64,000 nucleotides of DNA from Saprospiraceae bacterium (GCA_016722285.1 JADKGI010000011.1:94166-158165), one strand, 5' to 3'. Positions 17,300 to 26,976 are shown, numbered from the stretch's first letter. Notes: generated from the letters alone by a model not told the origin. A program made the numbers and translations.

Positions 17300-18445
17300 C
17301 TAAAATCTGCGACCAATCGTATATTCTATAAAATTAGCCTTTTTAAATTCGTATGCCCTTAAGCTTGCTCCGACAAATAAATTCTCATGAAAATTAAACC
17401 TTGCTCCCAATCTGTGGTATTGAGGTGGGGCTAGGATATTATTATTCCTCCTATAAAAATATATTCCTTGCTGCAATAACATCGAAACCTTTCCAACAGT
17501 AAATTCATATGACAAGTGTGCACTCGCTTCGATATTCTCTACCCCCTTCTTTTTAATTTTGAAAGGTTCGCCATTTAATTTTCCAACCTGAGTAGTCAAT
17601 CCTTCATCATAAGTGACTCCTAACCCAATGCCAAATCTAGATTTTCTGGAATTTTTTCTATTAAGTGTTGCATATACTCCAGCTACGTTAGCATTTACAC
17701 CTTCAAACAATTCTTCAGGAAGTAAATCCTCTGCAGTAGCTTGAAAATTATGATAACCTGCGAATATAGCCAGATCAACTTGTGTTTTTGGTTCAAACGG
17801 AGGCAAAACTCCAGTCTTGGTTTGATAAGGATTTAAGGAGTATTTGATCGATCCTTTAAAAGTAGATGTATTTATTCCCGCATTCGGTCTTCTGGTACCG
17901 CCATTGGAAAAATGAGAGATACCTGTTCCGAACCCAACAATAATATCTTTTGAAATAGGGCAATCCAGCATCAAACCAAAATCGACAAAGACTGTGCGCG
18001 GCAAACTAACAGCCACATTATTTGTATTCGATATACCGAGATACCGCCAGTTGAAAGCCATACCTAAATCTATCTCATATCTCAAATCCAACAGTCCGAT
18101 TTTAGTGATATTCGATTGAACAAATCCATACAATGCAAGTGGCACACCCACTTCTTTTTTGTCAGGAAAATTTGCCCCATAAGCGCCAACTCCATACACC
18201 AGATTTGAATATACTTCATTCCATTCACTGCCTTTCTTGAAATTCCATGAAGCATTGACCGCAAAAGCTGTATAATTTGAAAGCGGTTTACCAACTGCAT
18301 TGGTCCCTGCCACAAATGTATTAGTTGAAAAAATATGGCCGTATTCACTTATCAAACTAATTGATTGAAAATTTGATTGACCATTCGTCAAAAAAGGCAA
18401 CAAAATAACACACACTAATCGAATCACTTTTAAGAAAGTATTCAT
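17300..18445 (-). CDS. Acyloxyacyl hydrolase / PagL-like lipid A deacylase
   Basis: 381 residues with signal peptide ending '...LPFLTNGQS'. Around residue 170 the motif 'GISHFSNGGTRRPNAGINT' matches the HxS signature of the acyloxyacyl hydrolase family related to PagL, whose His-Ser pair removes an acyl chain from lipid A in the outer membrane. Flanking beta strands and 'LGARFNFHENLFVGASLRAY' near the C-terminus fit a barrel. It is about twice the length of PagL, as is common for Bacteroidota members. Transcribed divergently from the PAP2 gene, 250 bases away. Confidence 0.85.
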   Translation of the reverse strand: MNTFLKVIRLVCVILLPFLTNGQSNFQSISLISEYGHIFSTNTFVAGTNAVGKPLSNYTAFAVNASWNFKKGSEWNEVYSNLVYGVGAYGANFPDKKEVGVPLALYGFVQSNITKIGLLDLRYEIDLGMAFNWRYLGISNTNNVAVSLPRTVFVDFGLMLDCPISKDIIVGFGTGISHFSNGGTRRPNAGINTSTFKGSIKYSLNPYQTKTGVLPPFEPKTQVDLAIFAGYHNFQATAEDLLPEELFEGVNANVAGVYATLNRKNSRKSRFGIGLGVTYDEGLTTQVGKLNGEPFKIKKKGVENIEASAHLSYEFTVGKVSMLLQQGIYFYRRNNNILAPPQYHRLGARFNFHENLFVGASLRAYEFKKANFIEYTIGRRF

Positions 18446-18698
18446 TTTTACCTGTTAATTTTACTTAAATCAAAAAAAAATTGCCAAATGACTCAATTAA
18501 TTATTGGTAAAAGACCAGTTCAAAACTATTCACTAAACCCATATTAAAATCTGGATAAATAAATATTTTACCTAACATAAATATATAACTAATAATAAGT
18601 CCGTCTTAGTATTTACAAAACAAACCTCTATTATTTTCCGTTTCATGTCCTGAGTTTAAAATATTCTTAAGATTATTAATGTAACTTTTTTTTATATA

Positions 18699-19406
18699 GT
18701 GAGGCGGATAGTAGTTTTAGTGCTTTTGATGAATCAACTCTTGTGTTTTGCTCAAATGGCAAGTGGAAATATTATCTCCAAAAAGGATACTATAGGGCAA
18801 AATTTACAAGACAAAGGAAGTTTTAGGTATCCCCAGCTTATACTTCCTGCCACTTTGATGCTTGCAGGACTAACTTTAAACGGAAATGGACCGAAATCAT
18901 TAAAAAATAAAATAGTAGCTGAAAGAAACCAGCGCTGGTCAGATTTCAGCACCAATGTGGATGATTTTCTCCAATACAGCCCTGTGGTAATTGCATATGG
19001 TCTGGATGTTTTTGGGTCAGAATCGTACACTGATATTCAAAATCGGACTGCCATTTTCATCAAAGGTGAGTTATGCATGATAGCAGTAACACAACTTTTG
19101 AAGCACACTACACATATTCAAAGACCTGATTACTCAAATTATAATTCCTTCCCTTCAGGGCATACTGCTCAGGCATTTGCTGCAGCTACTTTTTTGAGTC
19201 AGGAGTACCAGTATAAATATACGTGGATACCCTATGCCTCTTACGGTATTGCTTCATCCGTAGGAATATTGCGCATGGCTAATAATAAACATTTTATCAG
19301 CGATGTATTAGTTGGTGCAGGGATAGGTATCCTTTCAATGAAGCTGTCTTATTGGACACATCAATACAAATGGAACAAAAATAAAAGAATAGTCAACAAT
19401 TACTAA
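18699..19406 (+). CDS. PAP2-family phosphatase
   Basis: 235 residues starting at GTG 18699, giving a signal peptide ('VVLVLLMNQLLCFAQ'). The three PAP2 motifs are intact: K-x6-RP in 'KHTTHIQRP', PSGH in 'SFPSGHTAQAF', and R-x5-H-x3-D in 'RMANNKHFISD'. Such enzymes remove phosphate from lipids or lipid A outside the inner membrane. The N-terminal signal and few hydrophobic helices suggest a periplasmic or outer-membrane-associated form. Divergent to an acyloxyacyl hydrolase gene. Confidence 0.92.
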   Translation: MRRIVVLVLLMNQLLCFAQMASGNIISKKDTIGQNLQDKGSFRYPQLILPATLMLAGLTLNGNGPKSLKNKIVAERNQRWSDFSTNVDDFLQYSPVVIAYGLDVFGSESYTDIQNRTAIFIKGELCMIAVTQLLKHTTHIQRPDYSNYNSFPSGHTAQAFAAATFLSQEYQYKYTWIPYASYGIASSVGILRMANNKHFISDVLVGAGIGILSMKLSYWTHQYKWNKNKRIVNNY

Positions 19407-19505
19407 TTGGTTATGACTAAAAAAATTGAAACATAAATTTACTTTAATTGGTTACATGTTCGGTAAAATTGAATTATTCTTTCGAAAATATATAAAAATC
19501 TTAAA

Positions 19506-19952
19506 ATGAAACATTTATTAATTCTTTTGGTGCCAATATTGATCCTCTCTTGCAATAATGAGCCTAAAATGCAGGAAAAAGACGTTCCGGCTACCGTGAA
19601 AATAGCGTTGAAAGCCCTATATCCTGACGTAAAAAAAGTAAAGTGGGAAAATGAAAACGGAAACTATGAAGCGGGTTTTGAATCGATGGATTCAGAGTAT
19701 TCTGTTTTATTGGATGCCAATGGAAGTATTCTTGAAACTGAAATTGAAATCAATCCAGATTCTTTGCCGGTACAGGTGAAAGAGTATGTCGATAAAAACT
19801 ATGATGGGCAAAAAATAAAGGAGGCTGCAAAAATCACAGATGCAATTGGAAATATAACCTTCGAAGCAGAAATTAAAGGCAAAGATCTGATGTTTGACAG
19901 TAACGGAAACTTTATCAAAGTGGGCCTAAAGCAAGGCAAAGAAAATGACTGA
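19506..19952 (+). CDS. PepSY-like lipoprotein
   Basis: 148 residues. Lipoprotein signal with 'LILSC' box (Cys about 16). Two PepSY_like (PF11396) repeats: 'VPATVKIALKALYPDVKKVKWENENGNYEAGF' and 'LPVQVKEYVDKNYDGQKIKEAAKITD'. Each has the helix followed by a strand pair typical of Bacteroidota periplasmic PepSY-like proteins, which may bind peptides or inhibit proteases; no catalytic residues. Its last codons overlap the next gene by 8 bases, so it is translationally coupled to the TonB-type receptor. Confidence 0.88.
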   Translation: MKHLLILLVPILILSCNNEPKMQEKDVPATVKIALKALYPDVKKVKWENENGNYEAGFESMDSEYSVLLDANGSILETEIEINPDSLPVQVKEYVDKNYDGQKIKEAAKITDAIGNITFEAEIKGKDLMFDSNGNFIKVGLKQGKEND

Positions 19953-22368
19953 TTCTGCAAGAAAGCAATCACTATTGATTATTGCTTTTATGTGCTTACA
20001 GCTTACCACGACTATTGGGCAAATCAATTCTGTAACCATGTCGGGAATGATCAAAGATAAAACAGACAAAACTCCTTTATCTTACGTAAATGTAGTTTTA
20101 AAGTCAAGCAAAGACAGTGCTTTTATCACGGGAACAGTTACTGATGAGGAAGGGCGATTTAAACTTTTAAACATAAAGCCGGAGAAGTATTTTTTAGAAA
20201 TTTCATTCATAGGCTATATGACCACAAAGCAACCTGTTTTCGTTGGAATGCTTTCCGAATTTCTGGATTTGGCTACCTTAGAACTTGAATCAGTAAGTCA
20301 AACCCTGGATGAAGTGGTCGTTTCTGCAAAACTAGATGAAGTGAATGCTAAAATGGATAAAAAAACATATTCCATTGAAGAAAATATAAGTCAGGGTGGC
20401 GGTTCAGTACTGCAAGTGATGCAAAACCTGCCAAGCGTAACAGTGCAGGATGGCAAAGTTCAACTGCGTGGAAATGATAAAGTGACTGTCCTTATCGATG
20501 GCAAGCAAACTGCTTTGACGGGATTTGGAAATCAAACAGGCCTGGACAATATACCGGCCTCTGCTATTGAGAAAATAGAAATTATCAATAATCCTTCAGC
20601 CAAATATGATGCAAATGGCAATGCAGGAATTATCAATATTCTTTATAAGAAAAACAAGAAGGATGGCTTCAATGGCAAAGTGGGCTTCACCGGTGGATTA
20701 GGTGCGTTGTGGGTACGCAAAGAAAATTTGCCGACGATCCGGCCTCAATATACTTTTACACCCAAAATCAATCCAAGTCTATCTTTAAATTACAGAAAAA
20801 ATAGAGTCAATGCTTTTTTGCAAGGCGACTATTTATACACTGAGACTCTCAACAAAAACGAATTTGTAACCCGTACTTACAATAGTGGCGATGTGATCAA
20901 TTCTCAATTAAAAAGAAATAGAAACACTCACTTTACTACATTAAAATCGGGAATTGACTATTCCATAAATGAGCAAAATTCTATTACCATCTCTGGATTA
21001 TTCGGAAGTGAAAAGATAATAGATCGTGGGGATCAACCATTTTTTAATGCGGATATTACGCAGCGACGGAGACTATGGCAGTTTTTGGAAGATGAACTAA
21101 AAACTACAGTCATGGCTACGGCCAACTTTCAACACAAATATAAAGAACCGGGCCATTTGCTCAACGTTGGTTTCAATTATACTTTCCACAGAGAAGATGA
21201 AAAATATTTTTATGACAACTATATGTTTGCTTCAACGGGAACAGATGCATTTAAGCTTTTGTCAGATGAACAAGTGTATGATTTCAATGTGGACTATATC
21301 AAACCGCTAAAATATGGTCGTGTAGAGACCGGAATTAAACTGCGCAACAGAAATATTCCGACCAATATGCAATTTATACCTGGGGCTAACTCTGTTTTAG
21401 ATGTGAGTGCTGGTGGTTGGGCCACTTACAAAGAATTAATTCCTGCCTTGTATGGAAATTATATTTTTGAAAACATAAAATGGGAGGCAGAACTGGGATT
21501 GAGAGTAGAGTATGTCAGAATCCAGTATGATGTCAATCCGGATCACGTTGTTTACAAAAGTGATGGCTACAATTATACCCAGCCATTTCCAAATATGAGA
21601 CTGGCATACAAAATCAACGACAATAATAAAATATCCCTTTTTTACAACCGCAGAGTCGATAGACCGAATGAAGTGGATATCAGAATATTTCCAAAATATG
21701 ACGATGCAGAAATCATAAAAGTGGGCAACCCGGCTTTGCAACCCCAATTTACCAATTCTGTAGAACTTGGCCACAAAGCAATATGGGGTAAAGGAAGTCT
21801 CTTCAGTGCTGTTTATCACAGATTTGCTGATGGAACCATCACAAGAATTTCAAGTACTGTGCCGGGAAGTAACATCATTTATGCTATATTCCAGAATGCA
21901 AATAAAAGCTATAATTCCGGTATAGAAATGATCTTAACTCAGGAAATATCCAAACTATATTCATTCAATATAAATGTGAACGCCTACAGGAATCAGATTG
22001 ATGGATTTAGCGTGGTCAATAAGTATCCGGTAACAAATACATTTACCGCTGATAAGGAAGATATTTATTCCGGAAACTTCAAATTGAACAATACTTTTCA
22101 TTTTCCGAAAAATATAGATGCACAGCTGACGGCCATTTATTTAGCCCCGGACATTATACCGCAAGGCAAGATAAAATCCCGTTTCTCTTTAGATCTCGGT
22201 TTGAAAAAAGTAATACAAAAAGGGAAGGGAGAACTATTTTTTAATGCCACAGACTTGTTGAATACCATGACAATCAAAAAAGAAATCAAGGGAAAAGATT
22301 TCCATTATACGAGTGACGACTACTACGAAACACAGGTTATAAGACTTGGGTATAGCTACAAACTATAA
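19945..22368 (+). CDS. TonB-dependent-type receptor, outer-membrane beta-barrel family
   Basis: 807 residues. Signal peptide (about 1-25). A CarboxypepD_reg-like domain follows at about 30-110 ('TPLSYVNVVLKSSKDSAFI'). A plug domain spans about 120-215 with 'VQLRGNDKVTVLIDGKQTALT' and 'PASAIEKIEIINNPSAKYDA'. The C-terminal barrel to residue 807 is of the OMP_b-brl_3 type and ends 'TQVIRLGYSYKL'. No TonB box is visible. The cargo is not evident; coupling to a PepSY-like lipoprotein hints at a peptide- or metal-linked role. Confidence 0.92.
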   Translation: MTDSARKQSLLIIAFMCLQLTTTIGQINSVTMSGMIKDKTDKTPLSYVNVVLKSSKDSAFITGTVTDEEGRFKLLNIKPEKYFLEISFIGYMTTKQPVFVGMLSEFLDLATLELESVSQTLDEVVVSAKLDEVNAKMDKKTYSIEENISQGGGSVLQVMQNLPSVTVQDGKVQLRGNDKVTVLIDGKQTALTGFGNQTGLDNIPASAIEKIEIINNPSAKYDANGNAGIINILYKKNKKDGFNGKVGFTGGLGALWVRKENLPTIRPQYTFTPKINPSLSLNYRKNRVNAFLQGDYLYTETLNKNEFVTRTYNSGDVINSQLKRNRNTHFTTLKSGIDYSINEQNSITISGLFGSEKIIDRGDQPFFNADITQRRRLWQFLEDELKTTVMATANFQHKYKEPGHLLNVGFNYTFHREDEKYFYDNYMFASTGTDAFKLLSDEQVYDFNVDYIKPLKYGRVETGIKLRNRNIPTNMQFIPGANSVLDVSAGGWATYKELIPALYGNYIFENIKWEAELGLRVEYVRIQYDVNPDHVVYKSDGYNYTQPFPNMRLAYKINDNNKISLFYNRRVDRPNEVDIRIFPKYDDAEIIKVGNPALQPQFTNSVELGHKAIWGKGSLFSAVYHRFADGTITRISSTVPGSNIIYAIFQNANKSYNSGIEMILTQEISKLYSFNINVNAYRNQIDGFSVVNKYPVTNTFTADKEDIYSGNFKLNNTFHFPKNIDAQLTAIYLAPDIIPQGKIKSRFSLDLGLKKVIQKGKGELFFNATDLLNTMTIKKEIKGKDFHYTSDDYYETQVIRLGYSYKL

Positions 22369-22494
22369 ACCAATTTCAGAAATAAATTCAAATCTGAATC
22401 TATTTAAGATCATATTTTGAAATCATTTTTGAGAGCATTGTGTTAATTTTTCAGATCAGAATTTGAAGATTAAAACAAGTATAAACATTAATTT

Positions 22495-23250
22495 ATGACA
22501 AAATCAGAAATCTTATTAATGCTTCTTATAGCTTTCTTCCTGACCAGTTGTAACTCAGAAAACTCAAAATCGGCATCAAATATTTTAAATGCGAACGATA
22601 CTCAATCCGGCAAGGATTCTATTCCAAAATACATTAAACCATTCAGGTCAGATTTGCCTACCATTGGTCTGTTAATGTATAATGGTGTTCTCCAAAGTGA
22701 AGTAATAGCTACTTCTGATGTTTTTTCAAAGCCGACAGAAGCGGGAAAACAACTTTTTAATGTAGTGACGATCGCTCAAACTCAAAGTCCAATCACAACA
22801 GAAGAAGGAATCAGAATCATCCCCGATTATACATTTGAAAATTGCCCAAAGCTGGAAGCACTTTTTGTTCCGAGTGCCTATGATATGTATGCTCAGGTTC
22901 ACAATGACAAGATAGTTTCATTTGTGGCAGATAAAAATAATGAAGCCAAATATGTGGTGAGTAATTGTGGAGGTGCTCAGCTGATCGGTGCATCAGGGAT
23001 AGCTGATGGGAAAAAAATAGTCACCTGGATAGGTGGTGGAAAACAGTTACAGAAGGATTTTCCTAAATTATTGGTAGAAAATGATAGTTTGGTCACTTAC
23101 GTAGAAGATGGAAAATTCAGTTCTTCAAATGGAAATTTGGCCAGCTATGTCTCAGCATTAAATTTATTAGAGAAAATGACAAGTCAGGAGCATAGAAAAT
23201 TTGTAGAATCTTATCTATATCTTGACCGGCTGCAAAATTGGAAAAAATAA
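22495..23250 (+). CDS. Exported DJ-1/PfpI-family lipoprotein
   Basis: 251 residues. Lipoprotein signal peptide with 'LTSC' box, then a polar linker, then a DJ-1/PfpI domain from about residue 55 ('TIGLLMYNGVLQSEVIATSDVF'). The nucleophile-elbow Cys sits in 'VVSNCGGAQLIGASGI'. Most DJ-1/PfpI proteins are cytosolic glyoxalases, chaperones or amidases, or parts of transcriptional regulators; a secreted lipidated form is less common. It lies 126 bases after the receptor gene on the same strand and may be co-transcribed. Confidence 0.88.
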   Translation: MTKSEILLMLLIAFFLTSCNSENSKSASNILNANDTQSGKDSIPKYIKPFRSDLPTIGLLMYNGVLQSEVIATSDVFSKPTEAGKQLFNVVTIAQTQSPITTEEGIRIIPDYTFENCPKLEALFVPSAYDMYAQVHNDKIVSFVADKNNEAKYVVSNCGGAQLIGASGIADGKKIVTWIGGGKQLQKDFPKLLVENDSLVTYVEDGKFSSSNGNLASYVSALNLLEKMTSQEHRKFVESYLYLDRLQNWKK

Positions 23251-23744
23251 TAAATTCAGTCTCACAAACCAGTTGATCATTGTAACCGCCAACATGATGT
23301 TCAATTGAGAAATCAGTAACCCGTAATTGGATGGCAGAGACTGTAAATAATCCTGTCTCATCTTACCTTTCCATTATTGAGTAATCTTCCTAAATAGGAT
23401 TACTTCCTTTATCCTACCTGAAGTTTAATTTTGACGATAATGAAACAATGCACACATATAGATTACTCTTCTGCATTTGTTTTATAAAAATGTATTTTAA
23501 ATTTAAATTAGTTGTAAATCAGGAGTTTATAGATCTAAACATAAAACATTAGTCAGTTTAGCGAGTTAAATGGTATAATTTATTTAAAGTTTGGTTTATA
23601 AACGTTGATTTTAAGTCAATAAAAATAAAATTTGTGAGAAATAATTCAAAATATAACAATTCATATTAAATTTGATTTGAAAACCAAAGGTTTTAGCAAG
23701 AAATTAATGGCCTTCAAAATTTAATGAATATCAAAAATAAATAA
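23251..23744. other. Intergenic stretch upstream of the GH3 remnant
   Basis: AT-rich spacer of about 490 bases. No coding frame or RNA gene was recognised. It probably contains the promoter of the GH3 gene, but no exact TAnnTTTG box stood out close to the start. Confidence 0.45.
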
Positions 23745-25073
23745 ATGAATAAATCAATTTTGATCATAGTTGGACTTACTCTTTCCTTGAGTTGTAATCA
23801 GTCCAAATCAGGTAATAAGGAGAATCAATTATCAGACATTGTCAATATTAAATCTCAGGTGATACTTGAAAAAGAAGGAAGGCTATTCAGAGATTTGAAC
23901 AAGAATGGAAAGTTGGACATCTATGAAGATGCAAGTCAGCCCGTTGCTGCCAGGGTTGAAGATTTGCTGAGCCAAATGAATTTGGAAGAAAAAGCTGGTA
24001 TGATGTTTATTGATGGTGTTCCGGTTAGTAAGGATGCAAAACCAGACGGTAAAGAAGGGCTTGAAGGATTTGCAGTCGGCTTGACATCAGTGGCTGAAAA
24101 TATGAATAAATTTAAAATGACACATTTTAATATTTTTACTATTCCTGATGACCCGGGTATTTTTGCCAAATGGTATGACAATGTCCAACAAATTGCTGAA
24201 AAAACAAGGTTGGGTATTCCTGTTACTATCGCTTCGGACCCTCGCCATCATCTTGGTCAAAATGTTATCAGCATGCCATCTACAGGATTTAGTCAGTTTT
24301 GTGAAATGCCGGGTTTTGCTGCTATTGGTGACGAAAAATTAGTTGCTGAATTCGCAGATATTGTTCGCAAAGAATACCTTGCTATAGGCATCAGAGAGGC
24401 TTTGCATCCTCAAATTGATCTGGCGACAGAACCTCGCTGGGCAAGGATTTCCGGAAATTTTAGCGAAGATGCAGAATTAACTGCCCGATTGGTAAAGCCA
24501 TATATTGATGGATTGCAAGGTAAAAATTTAAATACAGGAGTGGCATGTATGACTAAACATTTTCCCGGAGGTGGTCCGCAAAAAGAAGGATTAGATCCCC
24601 ATTTTTCATTTCAGAAAGGGCAAATCTATCCGGGAAATAATTTTAATTACCACCTCATACCATTTGAAGCTGCACTTAAAGCAAATACAGCTGCCATTAT
24701 GCCATATTATGGTGTTCCAACAGACCAAACAGACGAAAATGTGGCTATGTCATATAACAAAACAATCATTACTACCCTGTTAAGAGAAAAGTACAAATTC
24801 GACGGAGTAGTATGTACCGATTGGGGATTAATTACTGATTTACCATTTGGGCCAGGCGTAATTTGGGAAGCCAGAGCTTATGGTGTTGAAAATTTAAGTT
24901 CGGCTGAGCGGGTATTGAGAGTAATAGAAGCCGGATGTGATCAATTTGGTGGTGAGCACAGACCGGAATTAGTTGTAGAATTAGTCCGGAATGGAAAATT
25001 ATCAGAAAAACGAATTGATAAATCCATTAAGCGACTTTTGAAGCAAAGGGAGAACAAAAAGAGAAAATTCTAA
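23745..25073 (+). pseudogene. Glycoside hydrolase family 3, N-terminal part of a deleted gene
   Basis: 442 residues. Lipoprotein signal ('LTLSLSCNQ'), an EF-hand-like 'DLNKNGKLDIYED', then a complete GH3 barrel domain with 'MTKHFPGGGPQKEGLDPHFS' and the catalytic nucleophile Asp in 'YKFDGVVCTDWGLITD'. The barrel ends at 'IDKSIKRLLKQ', after which family members continue 'xFxLGLFDNPFVD' into the (alpha/beta)6 domain. Here the sequence jumps to material from late in that domain, and the frame closes at TAA 25071. Roughly 150 residues are missing at about 25040-25047. The acid/base residue region is lost, so activity is unlikely. Confidence 0.85.
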
Positions 25074-25354
25074 AATTGTTAAAAAAAGTACCGACTATTG
25101 TTAATATTTATTTAGACAGACCTACCGTAATCCCAGAAATAACAAAATCTGCAATGGCAGTCATCGCAGATTACGGATCAAGTGATAAATCAGTGTGCGA
25201 AATCCTTTTTGGAAATGCAGAGCCAATCGGGAAATTACCCTTTGAATTACCATCTTCTATGGAAGCTGTTTACAAACAAAAAACTGACGTTCCGTATGAT
25301 TCCGAAAATCCTTTGTTTAAATTTGGCTTTGGGTTAAAATATGAGAAGAAGTAA
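25047..25354 (+). pseudogene. GH3 C-terminal fragment after the deletion
   Basis: In a different frame from the N-terminal part. It reads 'KGEQKEKILKLLKKVPTIV', 'IYLDRPTVIPEITKSA', 'FGNAEPIGKLPFELPSSMEA' and 'ENPLFKFGFGLKYEKK', the normal end of the GH3 C-terminal domain. The fragment overlaps the stop of the upstream piece and has only a TTG at 25076 as a start candidate. It is the detached tail of the same gene. Confidence 0.85.
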
Positions 25355-25367
25355 AGTGTAATAATGA

Positions 25368-25418
25368 AATCCCCATGATGCAAACATCACAAACCATTAT
25401 GATTAAATCATGGGGATT
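25368..25418 (+). repeat. 12-bp inverted repeat downstream of the GH3 remnant
   Basis: AATCCCCATGAT (25368-25379) and ATCATGGGGATT (25407-25418) are perfect reverse complements separated by 27 bases. No T-run follows, so it is not a standard intrinsic terminator. It could be an mRNA 3'-end stabiliser, a binding site, or the scar of a small mobile element. Confidence 0.6.
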
Positions 25419-25497
25419 CCATGTGACCTTTAATATTAAAATAAATTTATAAACATGAGCAGAAGTTTCCAAGACAATATAAAACCAGACATTAAAA

Positions 25498-25965
25498 ATG
25501 ACTAGATCACAATCTCTTGCTGTCAGGCTTCGGGAAGTTCTTCTCAATGGAATATGGATTGCCAACACCAATTTCAAGGAACAGATAACAGAACTAAACT
25601 GGCAACAGTCCATTCAAAAAGTAGAAAATCTTAACACTATTGCTCTATTGGTATTCCATATAAATTATTATTTGGCCGGAATATTGAATGTCTTTAACGC
25701 CGGTAAACTTGAAATTAAAGACAAGTACAGTTTTGACCTTCCTGAAATTAAATCTGAAGATGATTGGAAAGCATTGGTCAATGATTTTTTAATCAATTCG
25801 GAGAACTTTGCTGAAAAAGTGGAACAATTGGATGATAATATGCTGGATCAACCATTTGTAGATGAAAAATATGGGAGCTATCTTAGAAATATTGAAGGAG
25901 TCATTGAACACAGTTATTATCATTTGGGACAGATATCTTTACTCAGGAAGATTATATTGAAATAA
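25498..25965 (+). CDS. DinB-family protein
   Basis: 155 residues. Four-helix DinB/YfiT-like fold with the metal-ligand histidines in the expected helices: 'TIALLVFHINYYLAGIL' (first His) and 'GVIEHSYYHLGQISLLRK' (HxxxH-type pair near the C-terminus). Such proteins are probably thiol-dependent transferases; the substrate is not predictable. Stands alone after the GH3 remnant. Confidence 0.85.
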   Translation: MTRSQSLAVRLREVLLNGIWIANTNFKEQITELNWQQSIQKVENLNTIALLVFHINYYLAGILNVFNAGKLEIKDKYSFDLPEIKSEDDWKALVNDFLINSENFAEKVEQLDDNMLDQPFVDEKYGSYLRNIEGVIEHSYYHLGQISLLRKIILK

Positions 25966-26326
25966 TAGACCTTACATACTCTTGGGCAAAACGAAAATGG
26001 CAATAGTAATCACATTGTAAAAATGTTCATAACCAGTCCCAAAGACATACGGATTACAAATAGCCCTGGACAATAAAAAAAGACCGTTCAATAAATAACC
26101 ATATTTAGTACATAAATTGAAACTCAAAGAATCGGAAAGTAACTTTATCAGAACAATTTCTTTCTGATTAACAAGCATTTAGGGTCAATATAATATTGGT
26201 CTTTTCGTTAAAATGTTTATTTAATAATAGCCCCTTCGTTATTTACAAGACTATCGGGAAATACCATTATCGAGAGTTGAAATATACTTGATTGGACCCA
26301 TAACATACCTGATCAAGGAATAAATG
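25966..26326. other. Intergenic stretch between DinB and pth
   Basis: AT-rich. A 68-codon minus-strand frame at 25972-26178 has a hydrophobic segment, but lacks a credible start context or homology and is not called. The promoter of pth begins at the right edge. Confidence 0.45.
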
Positions 26327-26356
26327 TTGGTATTAAACTTGGTTTTACTAATTTTG
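26327..26356 (+). promoter_or_regulatory. Bacteroidota-type promoter of pth
   Basis: TTG at 26327-26329, 19 bases, then TAATTTTG at 26349-26356. Both spacing and boxes fit the -33/-7 consensus (TTTG-N19-TAnnTTTG). Transcription would start at about 26363, i.e. at or just after the first ATG of the reading frame (26362), which argues for translation from the second ATG at 26416. Confidence 0.6.
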
Positions 26357-26415
26357 CAACCATGTTTGACCGAATATTAGATTTTTTTAAAAAAACAGAC
26401 ACTCCTTCAGACCCT

Positions 26416-26976
26416 ATGAAATACCTGATAGCCGGCCTGGGTAACATGGGCTCTGAATATGATAACACCAGACATAATATTGGTTTTAATGTCTTAGACT
26501 TGTTGGCAAAAGATGCTGGTGTGCATTTCAACAATGACACTCTCGGCGACCTGACAGAAATTAAATTCAAGGGACGAACACTCATTCTACTAAAACCATC
26601 GACCTACATGAACCGTAGCGGTAAAGCCGTAAAATATTGGGCCGACAAACATAAAATCGGTCCTGAAAACCTATTGATTATAGTCGATGATATGCATCTT
26701 GATCTTGGAAAAATGAGACTCAGGGACAAAGGCAGTGATGGTGGACACAATGGGCTAAAAGATATTCAGGAGAAATTTGGGCATAACAACTATATACGGC
26801 TACGAATGGGTATTGGCAAAGATTTCCACCCAAGTCAACAAGTCAATTATGTCCTTGGCAAATGGAAAAAGGAAGAGCAGGATGCAGTAGATATCATGGT
26901 AGAAAAAGCAGCCCGGGCAGTCAAAAACTTTACTACTATTGGATTAAAGCTCACCATGGACGGGTTGAACAGATAA
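26416..26976 (+). CDS. pth: Peptidyl-tRNA hydrolase
   Basis: 186 residues from the ATG at 26416, the normal length for the family. It hydrolyses peptidyl-tRNA released from stalled ribosomes. Visible signatures are 'YLIAGLGNMGSEYDNTRHNIGF' with the catalytic His, 'LLKPSTYMNRSGKAV' with the conserved Asn, and 'IVDDMHLDLGKMRLRDKGSDGGHNGL' with the catalytic Asp. The frame is open to an ATG at 26362 (18 extra residues), but a good promoter would place the transcript start there. A pterin dehydratase gene follows after 57 bases. Confidence 0.95.
   Translation: MKYLIAGLGNMGSEYDNTRHNIGFNVLDLLAKDAGVHFNNDTLGDLTEIKFKGRTLILLKPSTYMNRSGKAVKYWADKHKIGPENLLIIVDDMHLDLGKMRLRDKGSDGGHNGLKDIQEKFGHNNYIRLRMGIGKDFHPSQQVNYVLGKWKKEEQDAVDIMVEKAARAVKNFTTIGLKLTMDGLNR

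Noticed and set aside
25972..26178. Minus-strand 68-codon frame with a hydrophobic segment
   Set aside because: No homology recognised, no credible start signal, and the region looks like spacer.
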